DNA of 64,000 nucleotides from Pyrocephalus nanus (Eukaryota; Chordata; Aves; Passeriformes; Tyrannidae): positions 45,654,425 to 45,718,424 of the forward strand of contig CM076266.1 of NCBI GenBank assembly GCA_038380795.1. The letters run 5' to 3'. The translations under genes were made by a program, and so were the position numbers. The stretch's first letter is position 1. Each line of letters opens with the position of its first letter. Below are positions 49,929 through 61,120 of this stretch, in pieces. Below the pieces are notes generated by a model. It saw only the letters and a list, made by a program, of their open reading frames with translations. It made no database searches and had not been told where the DNA came from.

Positions 49929-50937
49929 TGAAAAGATTTATGACTTAAACATTAAGATCACCTAAGCTGATTCCTCGCTGGAGTATGCCTCCTGGATTTC
50001 AGGGAATTGGGCTGTGACTTAAGCCTCCTGGTGGGAACTTCAGATAATAAAAGTTGGCACAATTCTCTAATCCTCTAGGTTTCAGGAAAAGTAAACAAGA
50101 CTGCTAGAAGGCCTTAGCCCACAGACTTTTGAACACTCTCCCGCATGGGAGATTTGGCTGTTAATGCTAATGGCTCAAATAATCAGCAGAGTGGCTGAGT
50201 ACCCAACACCTCAAGGACACAAGTTGGCTGTTAAACAAGATAAGGAAAAAGGCGAATCTTGCAACACCATGTAGGGTTTCTTTGTCCTGACAGGGGAACA
50301 ATTCACATATAACCTGAAGATCTCTGCTGATGGGCCATAATGGATTTACCTGTATTGACCTAATAGACTGCTGTAACGTCTTAGCAGGTGTCAAAGATTC
50401 CTGAAACATCCTGTGATCCTGTGTTACATCATCCAGTGTAGAACTCCCTGCCCCAACAGAAGTACGAGGGAGCATTCCCACCTAGCCTAAACTCAATAAA
50501 AGACCATACTTGGACTTCACTCAACACTTGATTTTCCTCCCTCACCACATCAGACTTTCCTAACACCCCTGGGCTTCACTCACCAATGGACCCCTTCCTT
50601 CACCACCACAGATTTTTTCCTTCCCCACCCTGGGCTTCCCTTGACAAATCCAGAATAAAACCATGACTTTGACAAGACTGGGACTTTTATCACCAAGAAG
50701 ACCACAAGAAGAAGATTCCATGTTGGAATCCATGGAATGGTATTTTTTCTACTTAATCTGTCTCTCTGTCACTCTCTTTCTTTCCCTTTTTCTCTCTTTT
50801 CCCTATTTCTTTCTATCTCTCTTTACTTCCCATTTCCTGTAAAATAAAAATTCATTCTATTGCCTTTGGAGTATCATTTTATCTGCACCTGAATTCAGGC
50901 AGAGGCATCTTTCTTGTAAGGTTAAAGAACCTGATCA
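49929..50937 (+). mobile_element. LTR inserted into the long CR1
   Basis: About 1 kb of non-CR1 sequence separates two collinear CR1 halves. Its layout is LTR-like: an AATAAAAG TATA-like word at 50495-50502, a pyrimidine-rich run (50755-50835), an AATAAA polyadenylation signal at 50843-50848 and an end near CCTGATCA (50937). The left boundary is taken at TG 49929, with TG at 49941 as an alternative. No 5- or 6-bp target duplication is visible. Instead both flanks carry an imperfect CR1 word (CCAGCTAT on the left, CCAACCAT on the right). No viral genes are present. It is younger than the CR1 it interrupts. Family unknown. Confidence 0.7.
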
Positions 50938-51730
50938 TAATGCCAACCATATGAATTTCAACATGGGAAAGTGCCAGATTCCGCACCTGGGATGGGGTAA
51001 CCCCTGGACATTCATACAGACTGGGAAAGAGATTCTGGGAAGCAGTAGCATGGAAAGGGGCCTGGGGTCCTGGTCAATGGGAAGTTGAATATGAGTCAGC
51101 AGTGCCCTGGCAGCCAGGAGGGCCAACCTAGTCCTGGGGGACATTAGGCAAAGCATCACCAGCCGGTTGAGAGAGGAGATTGTCCTGCCCTGCTCTGTAA
51201 CGGGGCAGCCTCACCTGGCATATTGTGGCAGTTTTGGTCACCACAATATAAGAAAGACATTAAGCTATGAGAGCTTGTCCAAAGGAGGGCAACAAAGATG
51301 GTGAAGGGCCTTGAGGGGAAGCCACATGAGGAGCCACTGAGGTCACTTGAAGTGCTCAGTCTGGAGGAGACTGAGGGGAGACCTCATTGCAGTTACAACT
51401 TCCTCCTGAGGGGAAGAGGAGGGGCAGTCACTGATCTCTTCTCTGTGGGGACCAGTGACAGAACCCAAAGGAATGGCCTGAAGTTGTGTCATGGGAGGTT
51501 TACATTGGATATTAGAAAGAAGTTCTTCTCCCAGAGGGTGTTTGGACACTGCAGCAGGTTCCCCAGGGAAGTGGTCACAGTACCAAGCCTGACAAAGTTC
51601 AAGAGTGTTTGGATGATACTCTCAGGCACATGGTGTTACTACTGGGAATGGGTGTAGGGCTAAAGTGCTGGACTCAATGATCCTTGTGGGTGCCTTCCAA
51701 CTTGGCAAATTCTATGATTTTGTGATTTTG
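50938..51730 (+). mobile_element. Long CR1 LINE, 3' portion
   Basis: CR1 resumes at about AATGCCAACCATATGAA, exactly where the left half stopped. It runs through the ORF2 C-terminus to a complete 3' end: GACTCAATGATCCTTGTGGG, CCTTCCAACT and a TTCTATGATTTTGTGATTTTG tail. A frame at 51298-51657 reads [32 protein letters not shown] and FPREVV, the CR1 polymerase C-terminus. It is collinear with 2220-2938 over its whole length, and the two differ by scattered substitutions and small indels. No transcript-level function is expected. Confidence 0.95.
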
Positions 51731-53726
51731 TAATAATAACTGGAAAAGAGCAGGCTGAAGAGATTAAAAGGACATATTGAGACATAGCATCTGACAGTCT
51801 CCAAAGAACTAGTAAGCTCTGTAGAGCAGTCATATTAAATCTATAAGAAATTATGAACTGAGAATGCCAAGAGTCTGTCAAACTGTGCAAGGCCAGCAGC
51901 ACACAATAGGTTCAACAACAGACTGTGCATCTTGAACCCTATCCAGGAAGGTGATGACTGCACAGACTGCAGGGTTGTGCACATGCCTCAGAAAGAAGGT
52001 ACCTTGAGGGACAGTCCATACACCTACCTCTAAACCATTGGTCCAACAGGTTTCAAACTTTTAAAAGAGCTAGAGTCTGGGATTCCAGCCTACTGCCTTG
52101 CAGAAAATGCAGCAGGAGGCTAAAATTACTGAAATTATCTATCTCAAATAAAGGCAGCCATGGAATTTAAGTATCTTCAATCCATTGTGATTGGTAATGC
52201 TAAGAACACATTTATGGAAGTGTTATTTTTGTTCCAGATTTTGTTGATAGTTTCATGAAGTCTAACTGCCCCCACAAAGAAGAAAAACATTTTTTCAACA
52301 TGTTAACATTGAATGCATAATTTTGTTTTGTCCTAGATGTCTTATTTTATTTACTGTTTTCATAAACAGGAGTTGACCTCTCCTGTCAGTTAGAGATAAG
52401 TTTTAACTTTCAAAGTCCAAAATAGGCACAAATTGCTATTTTGTTTTACTCTCTGGTTTTAAATTATTGCTTTGAATTGTAATGTACTGCAATTTAATTT
52501 GCAGTCTGTACTATCTTTCTAGGGAGATCAATTAAAGATAACCAGGCAAATTCTTGATTATATTCAGGCGGTCAATTTTAATATTACTTACAAGAGGGGA
52601 TTGTAATCTTATCAAAGATGTAATCTCTCCAGTTTTGCTTTTGCTTACTGGGAGGTTTGAGCATTGTAATTTGAAACGATGTGATATGGAATATGAGCAA
52701 AGTCCAATTTAATGGTGTTCCATCATATAAGTTAAATAAATAACAGTGTAATGAAGAGAAATCAAAGCTACAAAAAACATTTCCATTAGGCTGCCCAGAA
52801 ATGCAGTGACATTTCTGGCAGCATATTCTAAGAGGCAGTGAATCTTAAAGTCAGTGCAGAGTGTCAGGGAAGTATCAAATTAATACCAATTTCAGAGGAA
52901 AATACAACCTCTTACTGGATTAAGAATGACTTTATATTTGTTGTTATATTCCAAAGGTATCTAGTAGCCTTGAAAGAGAACAATGAGGTAGCTTGAGTCC
53001 AATAACTGCAGCCTGCAGTGAATAGAGAAATGTTAGGTACTTCATTTTTGTACATTTCATGAATGGTTAATACCTGTACGCTGATTACAAGGTGGGTGTG
53101 AGATCTTTGCTTTAGTGAAAATCAGAACTGATATTTTAATACATAATATTAGATATCTAACTTGAGACTTCCGTAAACAAACTGTTGAAATACAGAGATT
53201 ATGTTTCTATCAAGCTTTCATTTTGCATACATGACTTGCAGCACTGAAAATCCAAAGTGCTTCTACTGAACAGATGAAACGTTTTAGTTCTGCTGAAATT
53301 AGTCAAATTCTTCTGCAAACTAACATTTTCATATAAACAGGATTAAATCATTTAGCAACTTTCAAAATGCATTGCTAGTCATTATTTGCACATAGGTCTA
53401 GGTAAAGGTGTCTTAGAGAGGACGGAGTCATTTAGCATACTTTAGAGGTCTTAAGCATGCATCCCACTGAAATAAATGAAACCATGCCAACATATAAAGG
53501 TGCACCAGAGTGCAACACTGCGGTTCAACACAGCTTTTGACTTTTGCTTATTCTTCACTGAGTGCAAGACCCAGTCAAGCTGTCTTAAAACTGAAAAATA
53601 AAATCATGCACAACTAACTGTGTTTAACTATTTGGGTTTGGAAGATTAGGCAAGGGTGAAAAAAACCCATAAAATTTTGTGTACCTTTTGTTGCATTTTT
53701 GTAATAACATAAGTGACTGACCTTGC
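51731..53726. other. Unique sequence, possible conserved non-coding element
   Basis: No gene or repeat. The part from about 52440 to 52760 has the character of a conserved non-coding element: complex AT-rich sequence with TTTAATTTGCAG, AGATCAATTAAAG and CAATTTTAATATTAC words and no simple-sequence decay. This is inference from appearance; nothing here proves constraint. Confidence 0.4.
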
Positions 53727-54089
53727 AGGAAAGAAGGCTAAGTGTCCTGGCCTTCATTACGAAGCATATTGCCAGCAGGTCAAGAGAGGTAATCCTTCTC
53801 TGTTCAGCACTGGTGAGGCCACACTTGGAGTACTAGGTTCAGTTTTGGGTTCTGCAGTACAAGACATCATGCTGGAGACCATTCACTGAAGGGCCACAGA
53901 AATGATTAAGGGACTGAGGCATCCCTCAGATGAGTAGACTGGTATTGAGCCTGAAGATGACTCAGGGGAAACCCCATCAAAGTGCTTGAATAGTTAAATG
54001 GAGGCACTAGAGAGGATGGAGACAGGCTCTTTTCAGTGGTCATCTGTGACAGATCAAGAGTCAATGGACACAGCCTGAAACACTGAAGG
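53727..54089 (+). mobile_element. Degraded CR1 LINE fragment
   Basis: CR1 ORF2 C-terminal sequence on the plus strand, with GCCAGCAGGTCAAGAGAGGTAATCC, CTGGTGAGGCCACACTTGGAGTA, GAAGGGCCACAGAAATG and a decayed GGAGACAGGCTCTTTTCAGTGG block. It ends around CAGCCTGAAACACTGAAGG without reaching a 3' tail. It has no usable frame. The 3' end may have been lost by deletion or displaced. Confidence 0.88.
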
Positions 54090-54143
54090 TTTCGTGTTTC
54101 TGTGACTCATGTATCTCACATTCCTTTTGGAAAGTATCATAAG

Positions 54144-54167
54144 TATATAAGTATATATACTTATATA
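54144..54167. repeat. 24-bp perfect AT palindrome
   Basis: The sequence is its own reverse complement, centred between 54155 and 54156, built around AAGTATATATACTT. It lies inside a slightly longer stretch of TATAAG-type repeats (54141-54179). It could form a hairpin or cruciform. Most likely it is a by-product of simple-sequence expansion. Confidence 0.9.
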
Positions 54168-54179
54168 TAAGTATATAAG

Positions 54180-57100
54180 GGCTCTCAAGACCAGTTTTGG
54201 TAAATATGGGCTTGTGAAACCAGAGGAGTGGGAGGAATGAAAAAACAGGAATCACAAGGAACTGAGCTCAGAGTTCAGTACTGCCATCCTACCGTGGGCT
54301 GTAAAGCCCAAGTTCAGCTAGATCCCACCTCACAGATGCAACTTGGCCTCTTAGGACTTCATGACGCTACAGGGCCTGCATCCACTGAGCACCACTTCCA
54401 TGAGTTATGCCAACCTGAAAGTCTAGTATGCACTGTAGGTCACAAGGAGCCTCACATTTATCTGAGAAGGCATCCACACGACCACCTGGGGACATGTGCA
54501 TCTGTGGCAGGGCATTCTTTTATAAAAGTCTTTGGGCCTCATCTTTAGAAGGATTTAGGGGTCTTTTAGCTCAGCAAACATGCTGCCAGCGATCCTAGCC
54601 AGATTTGCCTAAGCTGCTGTGTAGACATCCAGGATTCTAAAACATAGTAAAGTGAGAGAAGGAAGTGGAAGGACTGAGCTGGATTTGATAACACCAAGAG
54701 AGATAACTTGTCCCACTATGCATCTCACATGAAGTCAGGCTTCTCAGTCTGTCTTCCCATTTACAGTACCTCTTTCAGACACAGCTGGTGTCACTTGGCT
54801 GTTATGCAGATGTTCCAGCTGTTAAGGACTTTAATGTGACCCTTCTGCTACAGAGTTTACAGGATAGAAAGCACTTTATGTGAATTATATATCATTCACA
54901 AACTAGATGTTCCCAGTTTCTGTAATAGTCCATCTTCAAGGCCTCAAGGCTGGAGCTAGTGCTCCAAGCAGCTAATCAGTAGGGAAAGTTGCAGCAGTGC
55001 TTTGGATGCTGAGAAGCTGCCAGTTGCAAGAGACTATACTCATAGCTGAATTGGACACCTGGGAGGTTAGGCTGTAGTTATAGCTGTGAAAACAGCAGCC
55101 GTGCCAATACTATGAATCTAAGCACCAATCTGTTGTTTTGGGAGCCTGAATTATTTTGAAAGCCCTAGCAAAAGACTATCAAGGAGACTAAGGGCTACAG
55201 CTATAGTTGTGATGGGATGTTTCACAGGTACTTTCTCAGGTTCTGAGGTAGTCACACCAGTTCAGGTTCACTCCAATATGAAAAATGGGATAGTTGCTTG
55301 GACTAAGAACCCTGCTGAGACTGGTACAGCTGGTGAATGAGAGAAACTTCACTTAGGAAAGAGAAGTATTTTTTTGCTCACAGCAGTGCAGGGTAGATAT
55401 CTTAGGACTCCTGTGCCTCTCAGTGACTTATGAAAAACTGACCTTCGGATTTCAAGTAATTTTATAGTGGCATTTTACTTCTTTTTCTCAGTTTTTAGAG
55501 CAAAAATAATGACTATTCCACTAGCAAAGAGTAGAAGGTAATAGTGAAGCTAAATATGGTACGTTCAGGACTTACATTTCCATGAAATATCTGTCTCACT
55601 GCAATTATGTAAGTCTCTCACTTCCCCAAACAAAGCCAGAAACATCTTATTTAAAGCAGCATTGTTGAAAAAAAGCTTTCTCATTAGAATGTCAAACATT
55701 ACCTTGTGATACTTGCTTGTGTTCCTCCTAGTTGTAGCAAACTCTAATTTTAAAATTGTAGCAGCATTTAATGAAAAAAGAGTCCAAAATTTTTCTAACC
55801 TACAACAGAGTTCTGCCTACCTAATTTCCATTGAGAAAATCTGATGTATTTTAAACTACCTTTGAGGTAACACTAAATGCCCCATATTTATTTAGTAATT
55901 TTACATAAAATTTACCAGTCAGCAGGGCTAGCTACAAAGCATTAGCTGCACTGATATTTTTTTTTCTGCCTAAAATGAGACTTGTAATTCAATTATGTAC
56001 TCATAGGGGGAGAAAATGGTGCATGTTCCAGCCAGCAGCCCCCATTGTCCACATGTGCATTCTCAGATCAAACAGATCTAATAATTCCTTGTTAAAGTCA
56101 TCATTTCCCATTAGATGAGCAACTGTGGCTGGTAAAAGGTAATGGTTACAGTGTGTTACACAATTAACACAGTGTGAAATGAACTGAAATATGTTTTCTA
56201 AAGACGATTTTCTATGGAAATGGAGTATTTAGATTCTGTATATCAAAAATACAAATCTAAATGTGGACTGTGCTGAACACTTTTACAAAACTGACAGTGT
56301 TCTCACTCACAGCAGCTCTTCTACTACACATAAAATTAGTATGCTGTCAAAAACATATCAAACATTTCTTAGAGCTATGAAAGAAAAAATTTGCATTAGA
56401 AGAAAATCACTCGAAGTTATAGATATGCATAAATGATGGAAATATTTCCAGGTATTGTAATGGTTTCTGCCACAAAACGTACTAAAAACTCAGATAATCA
56501 GAAAAACTTCAATGGATAACAGACAGCAAATTTAAAGTAAGTAGAGTGAATTAGAAAATTATATTGGTCTGGGAAAAAATAAACTAGCAAACCCATGAGT
56601 GAGCCGTTTACTGTGTTTTCTGCATGATATATTCCAAACTACCCTAAAATAACTCAAGTAGTCACTGAACCACAATATCCATCAGTTCATAGATTTAGAA
56701 GTTGCTTATCAAGTATTGCAGCTTCTGTATGTCAATATAGAGAGCAGTTCTGGTAGCAGATATCTGATCTGAATGAAAAAAAACCTAAAAATCCATATGT
56801 CCTTTCATGTTGTAGAGCATTTTTACTACCTGTAGGCTAAATGCAATTCTGTGGAATTTAAGGCAATGAAACAATTTAGTATCTCACCTGGGTAATGACA
56901 CACTGCTGGAAATTGATAGAAGGTGCTCCAGAAGATAATGTTACAAACTCTGATTTTCAAGTGCATAAGTCATCACCAAAACTAGCTGAGCCTCTAGAGC
57001 CATTTGGACAGGTCTGTATGGGCCTGCGTGCCTGCTAACAATTCTTGCTTTTTCACTGGATTTATTTGTATGAGGCAGTCTGATCAGCTTCAAGCACTGT

Positions 57101-57230
57101 GAATGTTAATGTACAAGTGGCAGCCTCTGACCATTTAGACAATTCCTGAGGTATTGTTCTGCCTAACAAAGCAAATATCTAACTCTAGGATGGCCTTTAG
57201 GAATCTTTGGTGTCAAGAAGCACCATGTTA
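54180..57230. other. Unique sequence; 54.2-55.4 kb of higher GC without assignable family
   Basis: From 54200 to about 55400 the GC content is noticeably higher than in the flanks and CA/TG-rich, as expected of an old, unassigned repeat. I recognise no family and no coding frame with features; the 106-codon frame at 54228-54548 has none. From 55400 to 57230 it is ordinary AT-rich sequence. Confidence 0.4.
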
Positions 57231-57285
57231 GAATCACAGAGTCACAGAATGGCTTGGGTTAAAATAGAATCATAGAACCATTTTA
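57231..57285 (-). mobile_element. Two CR1 3' tips in tandem, reverse strand
   Basis: The plus strand reads GAATCACAGAGTCACAGAATGGCTTGGGTT, the reverse complement of a CR1 3' end with its octamer tail. It is followed at once by ATAGAATCATAGAACCATTTT, which looks like a second CR1 tail start. Both are cut to a few tens of bases. Either one very short copy inserted next to another, or one copy was rearranged. Confidence 0.75.
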
Positions 57286-59154
57286 TCCTAGAAAGAGGGT
57301 GCAGTAACACTGAGATAGTTTTGAGACATTAGGCAGTATCTCCTTTTCCTTCTTCCCCTACCCTTTGGCATCCATAAGGTTCAAACTCCCATTTCAGTTT
57401 GACTAGTTTTTGGTACAGGGACTGTGTGCTTCTAGCTGCACAGTGGCTGTGATCATACATTCCATTATGCAAATAGTAAGTAATATCAAGCAATAAATAA
57501 ATAACCATATGACAAATGCCAAAAAACAATAGTTACACTCCTCTGTTTGCAATGGTCCTTTTTATAGGACTGTCTCTTTTGCAGTATCAAGATCACACTC
57601 TGTGTTCCCTGGGAATGGGATGAAGAGGTGTTTAATTTTTGAAGATGAGGAAGAAAAGCCACCAAGTAAAACATCCACTGGTGAAATCTTGTCTTTCAAA
57701 AACAGGGAAAGATTGATTCAGCTGTCTTGTCTCATTGAGAAGATTCAATAATTTTAGTCTATGAGACAGACACAACTTTATGTAGACTGTGATGTCTTTG
57801 GGTTATAGCACCAGTCATTAAAATCCTGGCAGAAAATCCAGTGACTACCATGTGAATTTTGACACAAATTTTGGTGGGCTTGAAATTGGATATCACATGA
57901 ACAATCAGATGTGCATTTGAGACCGTTCCAAAACTAAATACTTCAAATCATGTCATTGCTTTTATCTAAGACAAGATTGTCAAAATTGCAGACCAAAAAC
58001 TGACCCAGTATGAACACTTAGAAGATTTGATTCCCTCAGAGTTTAAATTTGACCTTGTAACTATGACCTCTGTGAAAGTGATGTAATGCACCTTGCCTGA
58101 ACAGTGAAAGAGTATGATATATCTTTCCATAGTTGAAAATACACACAAAAGAAAATGTAAGCTCTTAAATCAAACACACTGTACCCTTTTGCAGATGATG
58201 TTCAGATAGGTTACTTCAGATGATTGGCAGACAGACACAGTTTACAGTCAAATCTCTTAGAGACCAGCAATTTATTTTCAGTTCGCACACCTTCCAAACT
58301 ACTCTTTGTGACTCAGATTGTCCATACATGATTTTTTTCAATACACTGAAGGCATCTGATAGTTCAAACTTACAAAGGAGACATTGGCAATAAAGATGCT
58401 CTTCAATAGCTCTTTTTCAGAAACTTCAAAACAATGACCTGTAATTGTAGATGTTGTCATATCTCAGCAGAACAGCTTTTCTTCAAGTGGAATACGTGCA
58501 ATAAAAGACACATATTTGTCAAGAGTAGTAGTGAAGGGGGCAGCGTGAGGACCTTCACACAGGGCATGCAGAAACATTTTTAGTTATGAAAATGAATCAG
58601 ATCTATCTTCTCACTTTGAACAGCAGGAAGCAGCATGAGTGAAACGAGACCACATGGATGCAAGAGCTGATGCAGTGCCTCATGGAAGAGCTACTCAGCA
58701 GTTGCTGTCTCCTCACAAAGCCATAGTCTTTAGAAAGGAGAGGTTCCATTCTATCTACTACTTAGACTGATGTTAGAGAGGACTAATAACATAAGAAATA
58801 CAACTAAGTGAAGAGAGGAAAGACCCAACTCTGACAGAACTTCTGCAAGAAAAGAGGTGATTTGTGCCTCTCAGGCAATTGAGAATAACTGGGATTTTAG
58901 TTCTAACAGGAACAACACTGCAAATAAACTCTGAATGTATTGAATGTTTAGTGAACAAGGAAAGAGAGACAGAGACACTGCCCTCCATTGCAATGTAAAT
59001 GGTATTTAATTTGTTTTGTTTAAGCTGTACAGATTAGGTTCACAGAAGGACAAATGCATCTTGAAGCTCATCAAGCTTCTCCATATGAAACTGAACCCAA
59101 AAATTTATGCAATTCTTGCTTAGCTGATGACTGTCATCTCAAATAATCAGATCT
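57286..59154. other. Unique AT-rich sequence
   Basis: No gene or repeat is recognised. Short frames of about 60-70 codons lack features. Confidence 0.5.
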
Positions 59155-59300
59155 CTGAGATTAGCTCAGTTGGTTAAAACTTGCTGCTAATAATGCTAAG
59201 GTCATGGGTTTAATCCCCTGTACGGGCCATTACCTTAAGAGTAGGACTTGATGATCCTTCTGGGTCCCTTCCAACTTAGAATACTCTGTGATTCTCTGAT
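59155..59300 (+). mobile_element. tRNA-Ile-derived SINE with CR1 tail (TguSINE1-like)
   Basis: The first 75 bases (59155-59229) are a worn tRNA-Ile. The A box TAGCTCAGTTGG (59162-59173) is intact, an anticodon loop CTAATAA (59187-59193) holds AAT, and a decayed B box GGGTTTAATCCC (59206-59217) is followed by a TACGGGCCA acceptor end. The remainder (59230-59300) is CR1 3' end: GGACTTGATGATCCTTCTGGG, CCTTCCAACTTAG and a TCTGTGATTCTCTGAT tail. This tRNA-plus-CR1 layout is that of TguSINE1, described from zebra finch. The acceptor and anticodon stems no longer pair well, so it is not a working tRNA gene. Its tail agrees with the CR1 type at 2.2, 43.9 and 51.7 kb, the probable source of its reverse transcriptase. 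Confidence 0.92.
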
Positions 59301-61077
59301 CCCTTTTCCCAAAAGATTCAGGACATAATTAGCCTTGTTCACCTGCTGCTTATCAGGAGAGAAAGTAAAACCTACACTTTTCACAATATTAAACAATAAA
59401 AATCTAGGACACTTGAAAGCTTCTACTCTGCTTAAGTATCAGCCACAGTGGAAATTTTAATATCTAACCTATGCCTAAGCCTGAGACTTTTCTCTTCTTT
59501 AACCCTCGGAGGTGTTCAATCTGGTAGGCTTTTTTTTAGAGCACGCAGAAAAGAAATCAAAGCCTTAGAGAAGGCAAGTACAATGGGGAAGTTGACAAGA
59601 GTAGGAAACTCTGATCTGGAATTCACATCTTCCACTTTCTAAGCAAGTGAGTGACCAGATGCTTCTTGTAGGAATGGTGGGTATAAAACCTGTATATTTT
59701 AAAAGGAAAACCTTTTTTCACCTAATTTCAGGAAATATAGAATGGAGGACTGAATTAACTTATACTGCAGTTGTCATGAGATCTGATTCAGAGAAAAAGA
59801 CAAGACTGAGCTTTTGGAGACAAGGCCAGAAGGACTAGTAGAAAACTGAAATCACTTCCTCAGTTGCAATCCAGGATCCAGAAATTTGTTCATGCACTTT
59901 TCTACAGCCAGGCTTGAACTGACTTCACTTGTCCTGTGAACTTACTTCCCTCCAACCTGAAAGCTGTGCAGAAGTATCACCTCAGTGATGTTCTCACATT
60001 TGAACCCATCACAGATATCTACTAGCATGGGAGAGTGTGTTAATGCAGCTTCCTCCTTTTTATCCATTCTGACCAGAGAACTGGCAAAGTCTGCCTCTGT
60101 CTACAAGTAATCAAATAGACCTGAACCTTTGTTTTCATATGAAGCTACTCTACATGTTATGATAGCCATGTTAGCATCAGAGGTAAACAGAGAGCTAACA
60201 GTTAAAACAGTCTAAAGAGTAGATGTAGGTGAGTTTTGTTTTCCAAATATTTGTAGTTAAAATTTTATAAAGAAGGATCAAATTCAGTTTAAAACTAAAT
60301 GATGAAAATTTAATGATGAAGAAAGAATATTTCTAGAGATAAATTTTTGTTTTGACAAGAAGGTACCATTAACATATAACATAGCTTCTCTTAGGCATGT
60401 GGTATCCTTTAAAATATCCTATTTAGCTGGTCTAAAAGTTATACAAAAGCCATTGTCCCAAACTGGAGCCTCTGATCCAGGCAAAGTTTGTATTCGTAAC
60501 ACACACATACTAACAGGCCAGAGGTAACAGGTACTTCTAATACATTAGGAACATTCAACTAAGAGTCCAAAGAAACTACAAATATCATTCTCCAGAGAAT
60601 AATTTCACTCATTAATATGAAAAGGAATTAGGCACTTATTAATTGTCACCAGTTCCAAGAGAAACACTTTTCTGCCTTAACTTTACATGCAAGAATCTCC
60701 TTAAGCTTTAAAATTTATGACCTTTCTTCCTCCCAAAAAATAAATTATAAAAGTAGCTCATGCTCTCAACACATGAAATTTATCTCTTCTGGTGAATAAT
60801 TTGTTGAGTCTTCTGTACAGTCTCTAGCTAATAATTTCTTTAGATTTGTGTGATTGTAGTCTAAAAACTGTAACTGTAAAAATGAAATTTTGGTTACTCT
60901 GGCAATGTTAAGACTCCACCTGTGCCATCTTGCAACAATTTGCAATATCATTAAAGATTACAAAGACTATTAAGAGCTGTAACTTTTAAAGAGGAAAAAG
61001 GAGGAGAGAATTACTTTATTTAACATCAAATTTTTCTCGATACATGTGGGGATTCGTCTGAAATCAATAACAAGAAA
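59301..61077. other. Unique AT-rich sequence
   Basis: No gene or repeat. The frames at 59448-59642 and 59647-59838 have no recognisable domain. Confidence 0.5.
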
Positions 61078-61120
61078 TTCAATAGAGACAAGTGCAGAGT
61101 ACTACACTTGGGGCTTGCCT
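61078..61120 (+). mobile_element. Short CR1 ORF2 remnant
   Basis: AATTCAATAGAGACAAGTGC plus AGAGTACTACACTTGGGGC is a clear CR1 word string (compare GAAGTTCAGCAAAGACAAGTGC at 18.3 kb and AGGTTCAACAAGGCCAAGTGC at 29.74 kb). Only about 43 bp are recognisable. It may be the left end of an old copy that continues at 61.66 kb. Confidence 0.7.

Noticed and set aside
59155..59229. Functional tRNA-Ile (AAT) gene
   Set aside because: The B box and stems are decayed and the tRNA part runs directly into a CR1 3' end, so it is the head of a SINE.
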